A DNA stretch of 64,000 nt from assembly GCF_000372645.1 (NCBI RefSeq), contig NZ_APMP01000006.1, positions 1-64,000 on the forward strand. Reading direction: 5' to 3'. Of the stretch, positions 8,508-17,737 are shown in pieces. Every line of letters starts with the position of its first letter. Positions within the stretch are counted from its first letter, which is position 1. The position numbers were made by a program, and so were the translations under genes. The notes under the pieces were generated by a model. It saw only the letters and a list, made by a program, of their open reading frames with translations. It did no database searches and was not told the DNA's origin. Source of the DNA: Caulobacter vibrioides OR37 (GTDB taxonomy: Bacteria; Pseudomonadota; Alphaproteobacteria; Caulobacterales; Caulobacteraceae).

Positions 8508-9425
8508 ATGCGTCTGCCCGCCCTCGCCCTGGCCTTGCTGGCCCTGCTCGTCTCTCCCGCCGTCGTCGCGCCGGCCTGGGCCCAGCGCCTGGACGAGACC
8601 CCGCGCGTCGCGGTGATGTCCGCCTTCCCGCCCGAAATCGGCGCGCTGAACACCGCGACCAGCCAGCAGAAGACCTTCGAGATCAACGGCGTGCGCTTCA
8701 CGACCGGAACGCTGGAGGGCAAGCCCGTGGTCGTGTTCCTGAGCGGCGTCTCGATGGTCAACGCGGCGATGACGACCCAGATGGCCCTGGACCGCTTCAA
8801 CATCACCCGCATCGTCTTCTCCGGTATCGCCGGCGATGTCGACGAGGGCCTCGACATCGGCGACGTGGTGGTGGCCGATCAGTGGGCCCAGAACCTGGAA
8901 AGCGCCTTCGCGCGCGAGAGCGACAAGGGTTTCGAGGTGTCCGCCAGCATCCGCAACAGCGACCTGGCCAATTTCGGAATGATCTATCCGCGCGCGATCC
9001 TGCTGCCGGGCGCTGATCTTTCCAAGCCGGCCCGCGTCTGGTTCCCGGCGGACCCGGCGATGCTGGACATCGCCCGCAAGGTCGCCGCCGAGGTGGCGCT
9101 GCAGCGCTGCGTCGCCGACAAGTGCCTGGCCCATCCGCCCAAGGTGGTCGTGGGCGGCAACGGCGTCTCGGCCCCGGTGTTCCTCGACAACGCCGCCTAC
9201 CGCAAGTACCTGCGCGCCACGTTCCAGGCGCGCCTGGTCGACATGGAGAGCGCCGCCGTCGCTCACGTGGCCCTGGTCAACAAGACGCCATTCGTGGTGT
9301 TCCGCAGCCTGTCGGACCTGGCGGGCGGCGGCGCGGGGGCCAACGAGATGCACACCTTCATGGCCCTGGCGTCCGACAATTCCGCGACGGTGGTGAAGGC
9401 TTTCGTGAAGGCGCTGCCGAACTAA
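8508..9425 (+). CDS. Exported nucleoside phosphorylase/nucleosidase-family protein (MTA/SAH nucleosidase-like)
   Basis: PNP_UDP superfamily fold: GIAGDVDEGLDIGDVVVAD and the C-terminal VDMESAAVAHVA carry the ribosyl-binding and Met-Glu signatures, and RSLSDLAG holds the catalytic Asp region. Unlike the usual cytosolic MTA/SAH nucleosidase, it has a signal peptide (ATG 8508; MRLPALALALLALLVSPAVVAPAWA), so it should act in the periplasm. GGGAG lies 6 bases before ATG 8508. An inserted segment with a Cys pair (CVADKC) could form a disulfide after export. It converges on upp, which salvages a nucleobase. The exact substrate is undetermined. Confidence 0.82.
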   Translation: MRLPALALALLALLVSPAVVAPAWAQRLDETPRVAVMSAFPPEIGALNTATSQQKTFEINGVRFTTGTLEGKPVVVFLSGVSMVNAAMTTQMALDRFNITRIVFSGIAGDVDEGLDIGDVVVADQWAQNLESAFARESDKGFEVSASIRNSDLANFGMIYPRAILLPGADLSKPARVWFPADPAMLDIARKVAAEVALQRCVADKCLAHPPKVVVGGNGVSAPVFLDNAAYRKYLRATFQARLVDMESAAVAHVALVNKTPFVVFRSLSDLAGGGAGANEMHTFMALASDNSATVVKAFVKALPN

Positions 9426-9435
9426 AGAGCCGCGC

Positions 9436-10065
9436 CTATCGCGTCCCGAAGGTTCGATCCCCGGCGTCTCCCAGGCCCGGTACGATGTAGCCGTGGTCGT
9501 TCAGCGTTTCGTCGATGGCCGCCGTCCAGATCGGCACGTCCGGATGCGCCGCGCGCAGAGCGTCCACGCCCTGGCGCGCGGCCAGCAGGCAGACGAAGCG
9601 AAGATTGGTGACGCCGTGATGCTTCAGGCGCGCGATCGCCGCGATCGCCGAGTGGCCGGTGGCCAGCATCGGATCGACCACGATGACCAGGCGGTCGGTG
9701 ATGTCCTCGGGAGCCTTGAAATAGTACTCGATCGCCTCCAGCGTCTCATGGTCGCGATAGAGGCCGATGTGAGCCACGCGGGCTGAGGGGACCAGGTCCA
9801 GCATCCCCTCGCACATGCCGAGGCCCGCGCGCAGGATCGGGGCGAAGACCAGCTTCTTGCCGGCGATCTCGTAGGCTGTCGTGGGCGCGACGGGGGTCTC
9901 GATCTCGACCTTTTCCATCGGCAGGTCGCGGGTCACCTCGTAACAAATCAGGGTGGCGACCTCTCGCATCAGGGCGCGGAAGGTCTTTGTCGAGGTCGCC
10001 TTGTCTCGCATCTTGGTCAGCTTGTGCTGGACGAGCGGATGGCCGACGACGGTGACCTGGGTCAT
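9436..10065 (-). CDS. upp: Uracil phosphoribosyltransferase
   Basis: Makes UMP from uracil and PRPP in pyrimidine salvage, cytosolic. Start ATG 10065 ([17 protein letters not shown]) gives 209 residues, the usual length. Signatures are [11 protein letters not shown], the PRPP loop [12 protein letters not shown] and the uracil-binding C-terminus [23 protein letters not shown] precedes the start. Its 3' end lies only 10 bases from the end of the convergent nucleosidase-like gene, with no obvious strong terminator between them. Confidence 0.97.
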   Translation of the reverse strand: MTQVTVVGHPLVQHKLTKMRDKATSTKTFRALMREVATLICYEVTRDLPMEKVEIETPVAPTTAYEIAGKKLVFAPILRAGLGMCEGMLDLVPSARVAHIGLYRDHETLEAIEYYFKAPEDITDRLVIVVDPMLATGHSAIAAIARLKHHGVTNLRFVCLLAARQGVDALRAAHPDVPIWTAAIDETLNDHGYIVPGLGDAGDRTFGTR

Positions 10066-10417
10066 GGGAGCGCCTTGCGAGGACAGTGACCCCAAGCTCC
10101 TAAAACCTGCCGGGTTCGGATGGAACCGTCTAAGCGACGTAAGGGGCTCTATATTCAAGCCGTTGGAGCGTTCGCGCGACCAGGCCAGGCGCCGCCGCGC
10201 CTTCCAAGCGGAGATCGCTGACGGTTTTCGCGCTGTTCTTCTCCACGCACTTAGGTATTTCAGGCTCGACGACTCACGCGATCGCGAGCGCTATTGTCGC
10301 CGCTCGCGTCGCGCGGGCCTCGGCGATGCGCCGCCGCGTAGCCAAGACCATCGTAACCGCCAGAACCGCCGCCCGCCATCGGCCGCGCGGTCCGACGACC
10401 TCAGGGTTTGAGATGAA
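10066..10417. other. Intergenic region between divergent upp and Nudix genes
   Basis: 352 bases upstream of both genes. I see no open frame with family resemblance, no RNA gene and no strong hairpin; open frames here are short and Arg-rich on both strands. It presumably holds the two promoters. A 60-base stretch at about 10240-10300 is slightly AT-richer. Confidence 0.5.
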
Positions 10418-10981
10418 GTGACCGATACGAGCGGGGTCAAAGGAGCTGGACGCAAGTCCGGCGGCAAGCGTCGCCAAGTCGCCGCCCTGCCCTGGCGCGG
10501 CGAGGGCGAGGCGCTGCGCATTCTGCTCGTCTCCTCCCGCGAGACCCGCCGATGGGTGATCCCCAAGGGCTGGCCGATGAAGGACAAGACCGACTTCCAG
10601 GCCGCCGCCACCGAGGCCTATGAGGAAGCCGGCCTGGACGGGATCATCGGCGAACAGTCGATCGGCGAATACGAATACCTGAAGAAGCTCAAGAACGGCA
10701 TGGCGCGGCTGGTCAAGGTCGACGTCTATCCGCTCCAGGTGACGGGCGAACGCGAGGCCTGGCCGGAGCAGGGTCAACGCACGCTGCGATGGATGCCGCC
10801 GGTCGAGGCCGCTCTGGCCGTCCAGGAGCCGGCCCTGCGCGACCTGATCGTCCGCTTCGCCGGAACGACGCTCCCCGAGGAGGAATGCCCGGCCCCGGCC
10901 AAGGCCCCCACCCCGGTCCGCGTGGCCTTCGACCGTCTGCGTCGCCGCGTGACGGCGCTCTGGGGACGCTATCCGCGATAG
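10418..10981 (+). CDS. Nudix hydrolase (diphosphoinositol polyphosphate-type)
   Basis: 187 residues starting at GTG 10418. The Nudix box reads GWPMKD-K-TDFQAAATEAYEEAGL, with the metal-binding EAYEEAG core intact but Lys in place of the first box Glu. The N-terminus VAALPWRGEGEALRILLVSSRETRRWVIPKGWP resembles the alphaproteobacterial DIPP-like group that cleaves diphosphate linkages in inositol pyrophosphates or dinucleoside polyphosphates. The C-terminal ~40 residues are Pro/Arg-rich and less conserved. Cytoplasmic. The substrate cannot be fixed from sequence. Confidence 0.88.
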   Translation: MTDTSGVKGAGRKSGGKRRQVAALPWRGEGEALRILLVSSRETRRWVIPKGWPMKDKTDFQAAATEAYEEAGLDGIIGEQSIGEYEYLKKLKNGMARLVKVDVYPLQVTGEREAWPEQGQRTLRWMPPVEAALAVQEPALRDLIVRFAGTTLPEEECPAPAKAPTPVRVAFDRLRRRVTALWGRYPR

Positions 10982-11060
10982 AGGCGCGCGGGCGCCTGTG
11001 GACAAAGCCGCTCGCCGCGCATAATGTTCCCATTATGTTCTCGCGTGGCGGATTTTCCCG

Positions 11061-11786
11061 ATGCAGCTGTCCCTAGGCCTGGCCCGGTCGCCGCTGGAAA
11101 GCGTGCGCGACGCGCTGCTGTGCGAGTTCGGTCCGCAGCGGCCAGTCGCGCGGATGGATCCGATCTCGCAATTGGTGAAGTCGTCGATCAGCGGTCGCAC
11201 CCAGGACGCCGTCTCGTGGAGCGCCTTTCTGCGCCTGAGAGCCGAGTTCAAGGCCTGGGAAGACCTGGCCCGCGCTCCCGTCGCCCGCGTGGCGCGGATC
11301 ATCGACGACGTGACCTTCCCCGGCGACAAGGCTCGCCATCTGACCACCGCCCTGAAGATGATCGAGGCCAAGGTCGGCTGGCTGTCATTGAACCACCTGA
11401 AGGCCCTGACCGTGGACGAGGCCCGCTGGGAATTGCAGGTGCTGCCCGGCGTGGGCGTCAAGGTCGCCGCGTGCGTGCTGAACTTCAGCGACCTGGCCAT
11501 GCGGTCCCTGGTCGTCGACACCCATGTCCACCGAGTCGCCCGCCGCATCGGCCTGGTGGGCGCGGGCGACACGACCCACGCCTATCACACGCTGATGGAC
11601 ATGGCGCCGCCTAGCTGGACCGCCGACGACCTCTTCGAACTGCACTGGCTGCTGAAGCGTGGCCTGGGCCAGATGCTGTGCCCGCGCGAGGCTCCCAAGT
11701 GCGGGGCCTGTCCCGTCAAGGCGATGTGCGCCAAGACCGGCGTGGGCCACAGCGCCGACGTCCTGGCCTGGCGACCACGGGGCTGA
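11061..11786 (+). CDS. Endonuclease III-family DNA glycosylase with 4Fe-4S cluster
   Basis: HhH-GPD base-excision-repair glycosylase/AP lyase. The helix-hairpin-helix LPGVGVKVAACVL carries the catalytic Lys (Lys134) and VDTHVHRVARRIGL the catalytic Asp153. A Fe-S cluster motif C-x6-C-x2-C-x5-C lies at Cys207, 214, 217 and 223. All catalytic and cluster residues of Nth are present, but the N-terminus diverges from canonical Nth and an Nth elsewhere in the genome is likely, so I give no symbol. It follows the Nudix gene by 79 bases and could form a housekeeping or repair unit with it. Confidence 0.9.
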   Translation: MQLSLGLARSPLESVRDALLCEFGPQRPVARMDPISQLVKSSISGRTQDAVSWSAFLRLRAEFKAWEDLARAPVARVARIIDDVTFPGDKARHLTTALKMIEAKVGWLSLNHLKALTVDEARWELQVLPGVGVKVAACVLNFSDLAMRSLVVDTHVHRVARRIGLVGAGDTTHAYHTLMDMAPPSWTADDLFELHWLLKRGLGQMLCPREAPKCGACPVKAMCAKTGVGHSADVLAWRPRG

Positions 11787-11846
11787 CCGCCCTCTCCGGC
11801 CTGAAGGCGTCCAGCAACGGAAGCTAGAATCGCGCGCTGAAGCAGG

Positions 11847-12584
11847 ATGACCATCTACATCGGCACGGCCGGTTGGAGCTTTCCTCGCGACCTGGACTTT
11901 CCGGTCGAGGGCAGCGGACTGGCGCGCTACGCGACGCGGTTCGACGCCGTCGAGATCAACTCGTCCTTTTACCGGCCGCATCAGCGCAAGACCTATCAGC
12001 GTTGGGCCGCCAGCACGCCGCCCGGCTTTCGGTTCGCGGTGAAGGTCCCTCGCGCGATCACCCACGAACGGCGACTGATCGCGGTCGATGAACCCTTGGC
12101 GCGCTTCCTGGACGAAACCGAGGGCCTCGGCGACAAGCGCGGCCCCCTGCTGATCCAGTTGCCTCCCAGTCTGCGGTTCGAGGCCGAGCCGGTGAAAGCC
12201 TTCCTGAAGACCTGGCGAGCACACGGCGACGCGCCGACGGTGCTGGAGCCGCGGCACCCCAGCTGGTTCGCGCCGGAGGCCGAGCGGCTGCTGGCGAGAG
12301 CCCGGATCGCGCGCGTCGCCGCCGATCCCGCCGTGGTTCCGGCGGCGGCCGAGCCTGGCGGTTGGTCTGGTCTCATCTACCGACGCTGGCACGGCGCGCC
12401 GACGATCTACGAGAGCGCCTATACCCCAGCGGCGCTGGAAGACGCGGCCGCCCGCTTGCGCCATGAAATGACCACGGCCGACACTTGGTGCATATTCGAC
12501 AATACTAAGTTCGGCGCGGCGACACGCGATGGCCTGGCGTTGATCGAGCGCCTGCGCGCGAGCGCATCCGACGCCGCGATATGA
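11847..12584 (+). CDS. DUF72 (YecE-like) TIM-barrel protein
   Basis: 245 residues with the DUF72 hallmarks: N-terminal IYIGTAGWSFP, the EINSSFYRPHQRKTYQRWA segment, FRFAVKVPRAITH, GPLLIQLPPSL, LEPRHPSW and a C-terminal CIFDNTKFGAATRDGL. DUF72 proteins adopt a TIM barrel and have no agreed biochemical role; a few are linked to DNA-repair neighbourhoods, as here beside the endonuclease III relative. Cytoplasmic, start ATG 11847. Confidence 0.9.
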   Translation: MTIYIGTAGWSFPRDLDFPVEGSGLARYATRFDAVEINSSFYRPHQRKTYQRWAASTPPGFRFAVKVPRAITHERRLIAVDEPLARFLDETEGLGDKRGPLLIQLPPSLRFEAEPVKAFLKTWRAHGDAPTVLEPRHPSWFAPEAERLLARARIARVAADPAVVPAAAEPGGWSGLIYRRWHGAPTIYESAYTPAALEDAAARLRHEMTTADTWCIFDNTKFGAATRDGLALIERLRASASDAAI

Positions 12585-12713
12585 GAAGCCGCTCTCGTTC
12601 CCGATGCCGGCCGGCGCGATCCGCCTTTGAAAAAAGTCATCCGCCAACCGGCGGAAATCGCGATCTCGCCCGTCGGTCTTGGAAACAGGTATCGGCACGT
12701 CGGGGAACGCACC

Positions 12714-14522
12714 ATGATGAAACCCACCCTCAAGTCCGTTCTAATGGCCACCGCGCTGGCAGGAACCTTGGGTCTGGCCGGCGTGGGCATCGCCCAAGCG
12801 GCCAAGGCCGGCGACGGCGAGGTGGTGGCGATCGTGGGCGCGACCGTCTTCGACGCGACGGGGGCGGCGCCGCATCTGGCCAATGTCGTGATCCGCGACG
12901 GCCGCATCGCCGAGGTCGGCCCGACCGTGAAGGCCCCACGCGGCGCGAAGGTGATCGACGCCAAGGGCGAGGCGCTGCTTCCAGGCTTCTTCGACCTGCA
13001 CACCCACTGGACCCCGTCAGGCGTTCCGGGAACCACGCCGCAGATCGCCACGGCCTATGTCTCGTCGGGCGTCACCACGGTCAGCGACTTCAACGCCGCG
13101 CCGGAATCCTTCGCGCCCCGCCGCCAGTGGCTGTCGACCCTGGTCGCGCCGCACGTCAACTTCGCCGCCCGGATGAGCACGCCCGGCGGCCACGGCGCCG
13201 ACTGGGCCGACACCGCGACCACCAAGTGGGTCAATACGCCCGAGGCCGCCCGCGCGGCGGTCAAGTCGCTGATCCCCTACAAGCCCGACCTGATCAAGGC
13301 CTTCACCGACGGTTGGCGCTATGGCGTCGCGCCGGACAACACCAGCATGGACGAGTGGACTCTGACCGCCCTGGTCGACGAGGCCCACAAGAACAATCTG
13401 AAGGTCTTCACCCACACCGTCACCGTAGATCGCGGCGAGGTCGCCGGCCGCTCCAAGGTCGATGTGATCACCCACAGCCTGCAGGATCGCCGGCTGGACG
13501 CCGAGGCCGTCGAGATTATCAAGGCCGGCGGCACGTCGGACACGCCCACCCTGGCGGTCTACGAGCCGGTCAAGCCGGGGCAGCCGCCGCGCGATCCGGA
13601 CGAGAACCCGAACGTCAAACAGAGCTTCAAGAAATTCGACAACGCCCTGCACAACGCCAAGATGCTGCATGACGCTGGCGTGACGATCGCGCTGGGCACC
13701 GACGCCGGGATGCCCGGCACGCCGCACGGCGCGTCGACCCTGCACGAGATGGAGCTGATGGTCCGCGCCGGCCTGACGCCGACCGACGCCCTGATGGCCG
13801 GCACGGCCTTCAGCGCCAAGGTCATCAACCTGCTGTCGGATCGCGGCACCATCGAGGTCGGCAAGCGCGCCGACCTGGTGCTGATCAAGGGCGAGCCCTG
13901 GAAAACCATCAGCGACGTGCGCAAGACCGATCGCGTCCTGATCGACGGAAAGCTGGTCTACGGCCCCGGCGCGCCGGCTCTGACGGCCAACCAGGCGACG
14001 ACCATGCCCTCGATCCCGGCCAAGGCCCAGATCGACGATTTCGAGCGCGCCGATGGCCGCTCCAGCCTCGACACCCTGCGCACCGACGACCCGGACGGCG
14101 GCCTGGACCGCACGGTCGAGATCAGCCAGGTGATCACGCGCGGCGAGCAAGGCCACGCCCTGTCGATCAGCGCCCGCATGTCGATGAAGCCCAAGCCCTA
14201 TGCCGGGGTGATCATTCCGCTTACCCGCGGCTCGATCCAGCCGGTCGACGCTCGCGCCTTCAAGGGCGTGCGTTTCGAGGTGCGCGGCGACGGCGATTAC
14301 GCCCTGGGCGTCAGCACGGCTGGCGGTCGCTGGTCCGCGCCGTTCTCGGCCGGTCAGGCCTGGAAGACGGTCGAGATCCCGTTCACGGCCCTGAAGCCCG
14401 CCAGCGAGCGCGGCGGCAAGAGCGAATGGACTGGCTCGGACCTGACCGAGGTCGAGTTCATGGGCGGTCGAAAGGGCGGCGAGAAAATCTGGATGGAAGT
14501 CGACAACGTCACTTTCTACTGA
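12714..14522 (+). CDS. Exported amidohydrolase (COG1228) fused to a CIA30-like C-terminal domain
   Basis: Start ATG 12714 behind GGGGAACG, with a signal peptide (about residues 1-30, ending GIAQAAKA). The amidohydrolase domain runs to about residue 440, with metal ligands in FFDLHTHWTP, a Lys in DLIKAFTDGW, His in FTHTV and VITHSL, and Asp in LGTDAGMPG. Residues ~455-602 form a beta-sandwich resembling CIA30/carbohydrate-binding folds: it starts at IDDFERADGRSSL, contains FKGVRFEVRGDGDYAL and ends WMEVDNVTFY. Amidohydrolases of this family are usually ~430 residues, so the C-terminal domain is an addition. The TonB-dependent receptor starts 127 bases downstream, suggesting linked uptake of the reaction products or substrate. 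The substrate is unknown, with peptides a good guess. Confidence 0.88.
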   Translation: MMKPTLKSVLMATALAGTLGLAGVGIAQAAKAGDGEVVAIVGATVFDATGAAPHLANVVIRDGRIAEVGPTVKAPRGAKVIDAKGEALLPGFFDLHTHWTPSGVPGTTPQIATAYVSSGVTTVSDFNAAPESFAPRRQWLSTLVAPHVNFAARMSTPGGHGADWADTATTKWVNTPEAARAAVKSLIPYKPDLIKAFTDGWRYGVAPDNTSMDEWTLTALVDEAHKNNLKVFTHTVTVDRGEVAGRSKVDVITHSLQDRRLDAEAVEIIKAGGTSDTPTLAVYEPVKPGQPPRDPDENPNVKQSFKKFDNALHNAKMLHDAGVTIALGTDAGMPGTPHGASTLHEMELMVRAGLTPTDALMAGTAFSAKVINLLSDRGTIEVGKRADLVLIKGEPWKTISDVRKTDRVLIDGKLVYGPGAPALTANQATTMPSIPAKAQIDDFERADGRSSLDTLRTDDPDGGLDRTVEISQVITRGEQGHALSISARMSMKPKPYAGVIIPLTRGSIQPVDARAFKGVRFEVRGDGDYALGVSTAGGRWSAPFSAGQAWKTVEIPFTALKPASERGGKSEWTGSDLTEVEFMGGRKGGEKIWMEVDNVTFY

Positions 14523-14649
14523 GCCGGAAGCGGCCGGCGCGCGGCGTCAAGATCGCGCCCGGCTGATTCCAGGGAAGACGCGGCCAAGGTCGGCCGGTTG
14601 CATCGAAGGCTCGCTCTTGGGGGGCGGGTTCAAGAAGAGGGGAACTCTA

Positions 14650-17600
14650 ATGACTAAGACACGCGCGCTGCGCGCCGCCATGCTGGCCACCTCGGCGCTG
14701 TGCGCCGCCTGGGCCAGCCAAGCCGCTGCCCAACAAGCCGCCACGCCCGAAAGCACCGTCGAGGAGATCGTGGTTGTCGGCTCGCGCATCGAAGGCGCCA
14801 AGGCCACGGCCGCCCTGCCGGTGACGGTCGTCGATTCCAAGCAACTGGAAACGGTCGCCGCCAATTCGGGCGATGAGCTGTTCCGCGCCATCCCGCAGAT
14901 GGGCGACGTCAACTACAACAGCAGCTACATTCCGGGCAGCAGCAACTCGGCCCGCGGCGACATCGGTTCGGTGAACCTGCGCAATCTGGGTTCGGGCAAT
15001 ACCCTGGTGCTGCTGAACGGCCGCCGCGTCGTGACCCACCCGACCAGCCAGGCCGACGGCACCAGCCTGGTCCCGACCATCACCTATAACACCAACGCCA
15101 TCCCGACCACGGGCCTGCAACGCCTGGAAGTCCTGCGCGACGGCGCCGCCGCCATCTACGGCACCGACGCGGTGGCCGGCGTGGTCAACACCGTGCTGAA
15201 GGACAACTTCAACGGCGCCGACGTCTCGGCGCAATACGGCCACGCCCAGGGCACGCACCTGAAGGAATACGAATTCAACGGCTTGTTCGGGAAGAACTTC
15301 GACCGCGGCAACGTCACCGTCTTCGTCAACTACGACCACCGCACCGAGCTGAACTCGCTCGACCAGAGCTACACCGCCTCGGCCGACAAGCGTCCGCTGT
15401 TCGACGGCACCAGCTTCGCCGGCGCGGGCAGCCTGGACAATCGGGTCACCACCACGCCCTGGGGCAGCTTCACGGCGTCCGGCGCGGTCCGCGCCAACGG
15501 CGTCCTGATCACCAGCGCGGCCGGCGCCTTCCACATCCAGCCGACGACCAACAACGGCAGCCAGATCGCCGTCGGCCCGGGCATCAGCATCCAGTCGGGC
15601 GCGCCCGCGACCTCGGGCGATGATCGCAACCTGCGCTACGACGCCGCCGCCACCGGCACGTCGATCATGCCGGAGCTGAAGCGCATTAACGTCTTCTCGA
15701 CCGGCCACTACGACCTGACCGACACCATCACGGCCTTCGGCGAGGTCGGCGTCTATCGCGCCAAGACCCGCGCCTACCAGGCGCCGAACAACACGACCTC
15801 GGCCCAGGTGCTGACGGCCCCGGCGTCGAACTACTGGAATCCCTTCGGCGCGGCGACCTTCGCCAACGGCACGGCCAATCCCAACCGTCTGGCCGGCACC
15901 ACCGCGCCCGCCACGGGCCTCTCGGTCAACCTGACCAGCTACGACTTCGTCGATGTCGGCAAGCAGCAGGTGGACGTCACCAACAACGAGACCCGCTTCC
16001 TGGGCGGTCTGCGCGGCAAGGTCGCCGGCTGGAAGTGGGAGTCGGCGCTGCTGTACTCGCGCGCCTCGGTCAAGGACGTGTCCGACGGCATCAGCGCCAC
16101 GGCCCTGGCCAAGCAGCTGGCCCTGTCGACGCCGGACGCCTACAACCCGTTCAACGGCGGCACGCTGGCCAATCCCAGCGTCGGCGACGCCACGCCCAGC
16201 AGCCAGGCGGCGATCAACGCCATCAAGATCAAGACCACGCGCTATAGCACCAGCTCGCTGGCCTCGTGGGACTTCCGCGTTTCGCGCCCGGATCTGTTCC
16301 ACCTGCCCGGCGGCGATGTCGGCGTGGCGGCGGGCGTCGAGTGGCGTCGCGAGACCCAGCATGACGACCGCGACGCCCACGTCGACGGCACGATCACCTA
16401 CACCAACCCGGTCACCGGCCTCGTCTATGGTTCGGACCTGATCGGCACCAGCCCCTCGCCCGACACCAAGGGTTCGCGCAAGGTCAGCTCCGCCTATGTC
16501 GAGTTCGCCATCCCGGTGATCTCGCCGGAAATGGGCATCCCCCTGGTGCGCAACGTGGAACTGCAACTGGCCGGTCGCGCCGAGGACTACAGCGACGTCG
16601 GCTCGGTGGCCAAGCCCAAGGTCGCCATGGCCTGGGACGTGGTCGACGGCTTCCGCCTGCGCGGTTCGTGGGCCCAGGGCTTCAAGGCCCCGAACCTGGA
16701 GCAGATCAACGCTTCGGTCATCAGCCGCGCCAACACCCGCACCGACTATATCCGATGCGAAGCCGACCTGCGCGCCGGCCGGATCACCAGCTTCAGCAAC
16801 TGCACCCGCTCGCTCAGCGTCACGGCCCAGCGCGCCGGCAACCCCGACCTGAAGCCGGAAGACTCCGAGACCATGGGCTTTGGCTTCGTGTTCGAGCCGA
16901 AGTTCATTCCGTCCGACTACGGCAACTTCACCCTCACCGTCGACTATTGGCGCGTGAAGCAGAAGGGCATCGTCGGCCTGTTCGGCGAGGGCAACGCCCT
17001 GATCCTCGACTACCTGCTGCGCCAGAGCGGCTCCAGCAACCCGAACGTCGTGCGCGCCGCTCCGACGGCCGACGACGTCGCCGCCTTCGCGGGCACGGGC
17101 CTCGCTCCGGTCGGCACGGTGCAGTACGTCAAGGATCAGTACGTCAACACCCTGCCGCAGGAAGCTCGCGGCGTGGACATCGGCCTGATGTGGCGTAAGC
17201 ACGGCACGCGCTTTGGCGATTTCGACGTGTCGGTCAACGGCGCCAACCTGCTGAAGTTCTATCAGCAGCCCTCGCCGCAGATCGCGCAGCTGCTGGCCGC
17301 GCGTTCGGCCGGTCAGATCAACGCCGGCACCAACATCACCGGCGGCGGCAGCTACATCCGCTACAACGGCAAGCCCGACTGGAAGTGGACCGCTTCGGCG
17401 ACCTGGCGCCTCGACCATCTCACGGTCGGCGCGTTCACCCAGTACATCTCGGACGTGAACGACACGAGCCTGCTGGACTCGGCCGGCACGCCTTGGGTGG
17501 TCAAGTCCCAGGCCACCGTCAACATCTACGGCCAGTATGAGTTCAGCCAGGGCTGGGCCCAGCGCACCTATCTGAAGCTGGGCGTGAAGAACCTGTTCGA

Positions 17601-17694
17601 CAAGGATCCGGCGCTGTCGTCGAACGGCTACATGGCCTCGGTGTACCAGCCCTACGGCCGGTACTACTACGCCAGCATCCGAAAGACGTTCTAA
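14650..17694 (+). CDS. TonB-dependent outer-membrane receptor
   Basis: ATG 14650 follows AAGAGGGGAA. The signal peptide ends at about residue 28 (WASQAAAQ). A TonB-box-like EEIVVVGSR leads into the plug domain (about 40-190: SVNLRNLGSGNTLVLLNGRR, LEVLRDGAAAIYGTDAVAG). A 22-strand-type barrel follows, with the C-terminal aromatic end YYYASIRKTF. The ~1014-residue length is in the range of nutrient TBDTs of Caulobacterales and Sphingomonadales. It imports a large or scarce solute with TonB-ExbBD energy. The exported amidohydrolase just upstream makes a peptide-derived ligand plausible, but nothing in the plug identifies it. A terminator hairpin follows directly. Confidence 0.93.
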   Translation: MTKTRALRAAMLATSALCAAWASQAAAQQAATPESTVEEIVVVGSRIEGAKATAALPVTVVDSKQLETVAANSGDELFRAIPQMGDVNYNSSYIPGSSNSARGDIGSVNLRNLGSGNTLVLLNGRRVVTHPTSQADGTSLVPTITYNTNAIPTTGLQRLEVLRDGAAAIYGTDAVAGVVNTVLKDNFNGADVSAQYGHAQGTHLKEYEFNGLFGKNFDRGNVTVFVNYDHRTELNSLDQSYTASADKRPLFDGTSFAGAGSLDNRVTTTPWGSFTASGAVRANGVLITSAAGAFHIQPTTNNGSQIAVGPGISIQSGAPATSGDDRNLRYDAAATGTSIMPELKRINVFSTGHYDLTDTITAFGEVGVYRAKTRAYQAPNNTTSAQVLTAPASNYWNPFGAATFANGTANPNRLAGTTAPATGLSVNLTSYDFVDVGKQQVDVTNNETRFLGGLRGKVAGWKWESALLYSRASVKDVSDGISATALAKQLALSTPDAYNPFNGGTLANPSVGDATPSSQAAINAIKIKTTRYSTSSLASWDFRVSRPDLFHLPGGDVGVAAGVEWRRETQHDDRDAHVDGTITYTNPVTGLVYGSDLIGTSPSPDTKGSRKVSSAYVEFAIPVISPEMGIPLVRNVELQLAGRAEDYSDVGSVAKPKVAMAWDVVDGFRLRGSWAQGFKAPNLEQINASVISRANTRTDYIRCEADLRAGRITSFSNCTRSLSVTAQRAGNPDLKPEDSETMGFGFVFEPKFIPSDYGNFTLTVDYWRVKQKGIVGLFGEGNALILDYLLRQSGSSNPNVVRAAPTADDVAAFAGTGLAPVGTVQYVKDQYVNTLPQEARGVDIGLMWRKHGTRFGDFDVSVNGANLLKFYQQPSPQIAQLLAARSAGQINAGTNITGGGSYIRYNGKPDWKWTASATWRLDHLTVGAFTQYISDVNDTSLLDSAGTPWVVKSQATVNIYGQYEFSQGWAQRTYLKLGVKNLFDKDPALSSNGYMASVYQPYGRYYYASIRKTF

Positions 17695-17703
17695 GCGTTT
17701 CTG

Positions 17704-17737
17704 GCCCGCGCTCTCCCTGGGGAGCGCGGGCTTCCCT
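17704..17737 (+). terminator. Terminator of the TonB-receptor transcript
   Basis: GCCCGCGCTC pairs with GAGCGCGGGC around an 8-base loop, followed by TTCCCTT, 10 bases after the receptor stop. Its position between convergent genes means it could also limit readthrough from the minus-strand flavin reductase. Confidence 0.7.

Noticed and set aside
14647-17418. Long frame antisense to the TonB-dependent receptor
   Set aside because: A Val/Gly/Asp/Arg-rich shadow with no recognisable domain; the receptor strand has signal peptide, plug and barrel.
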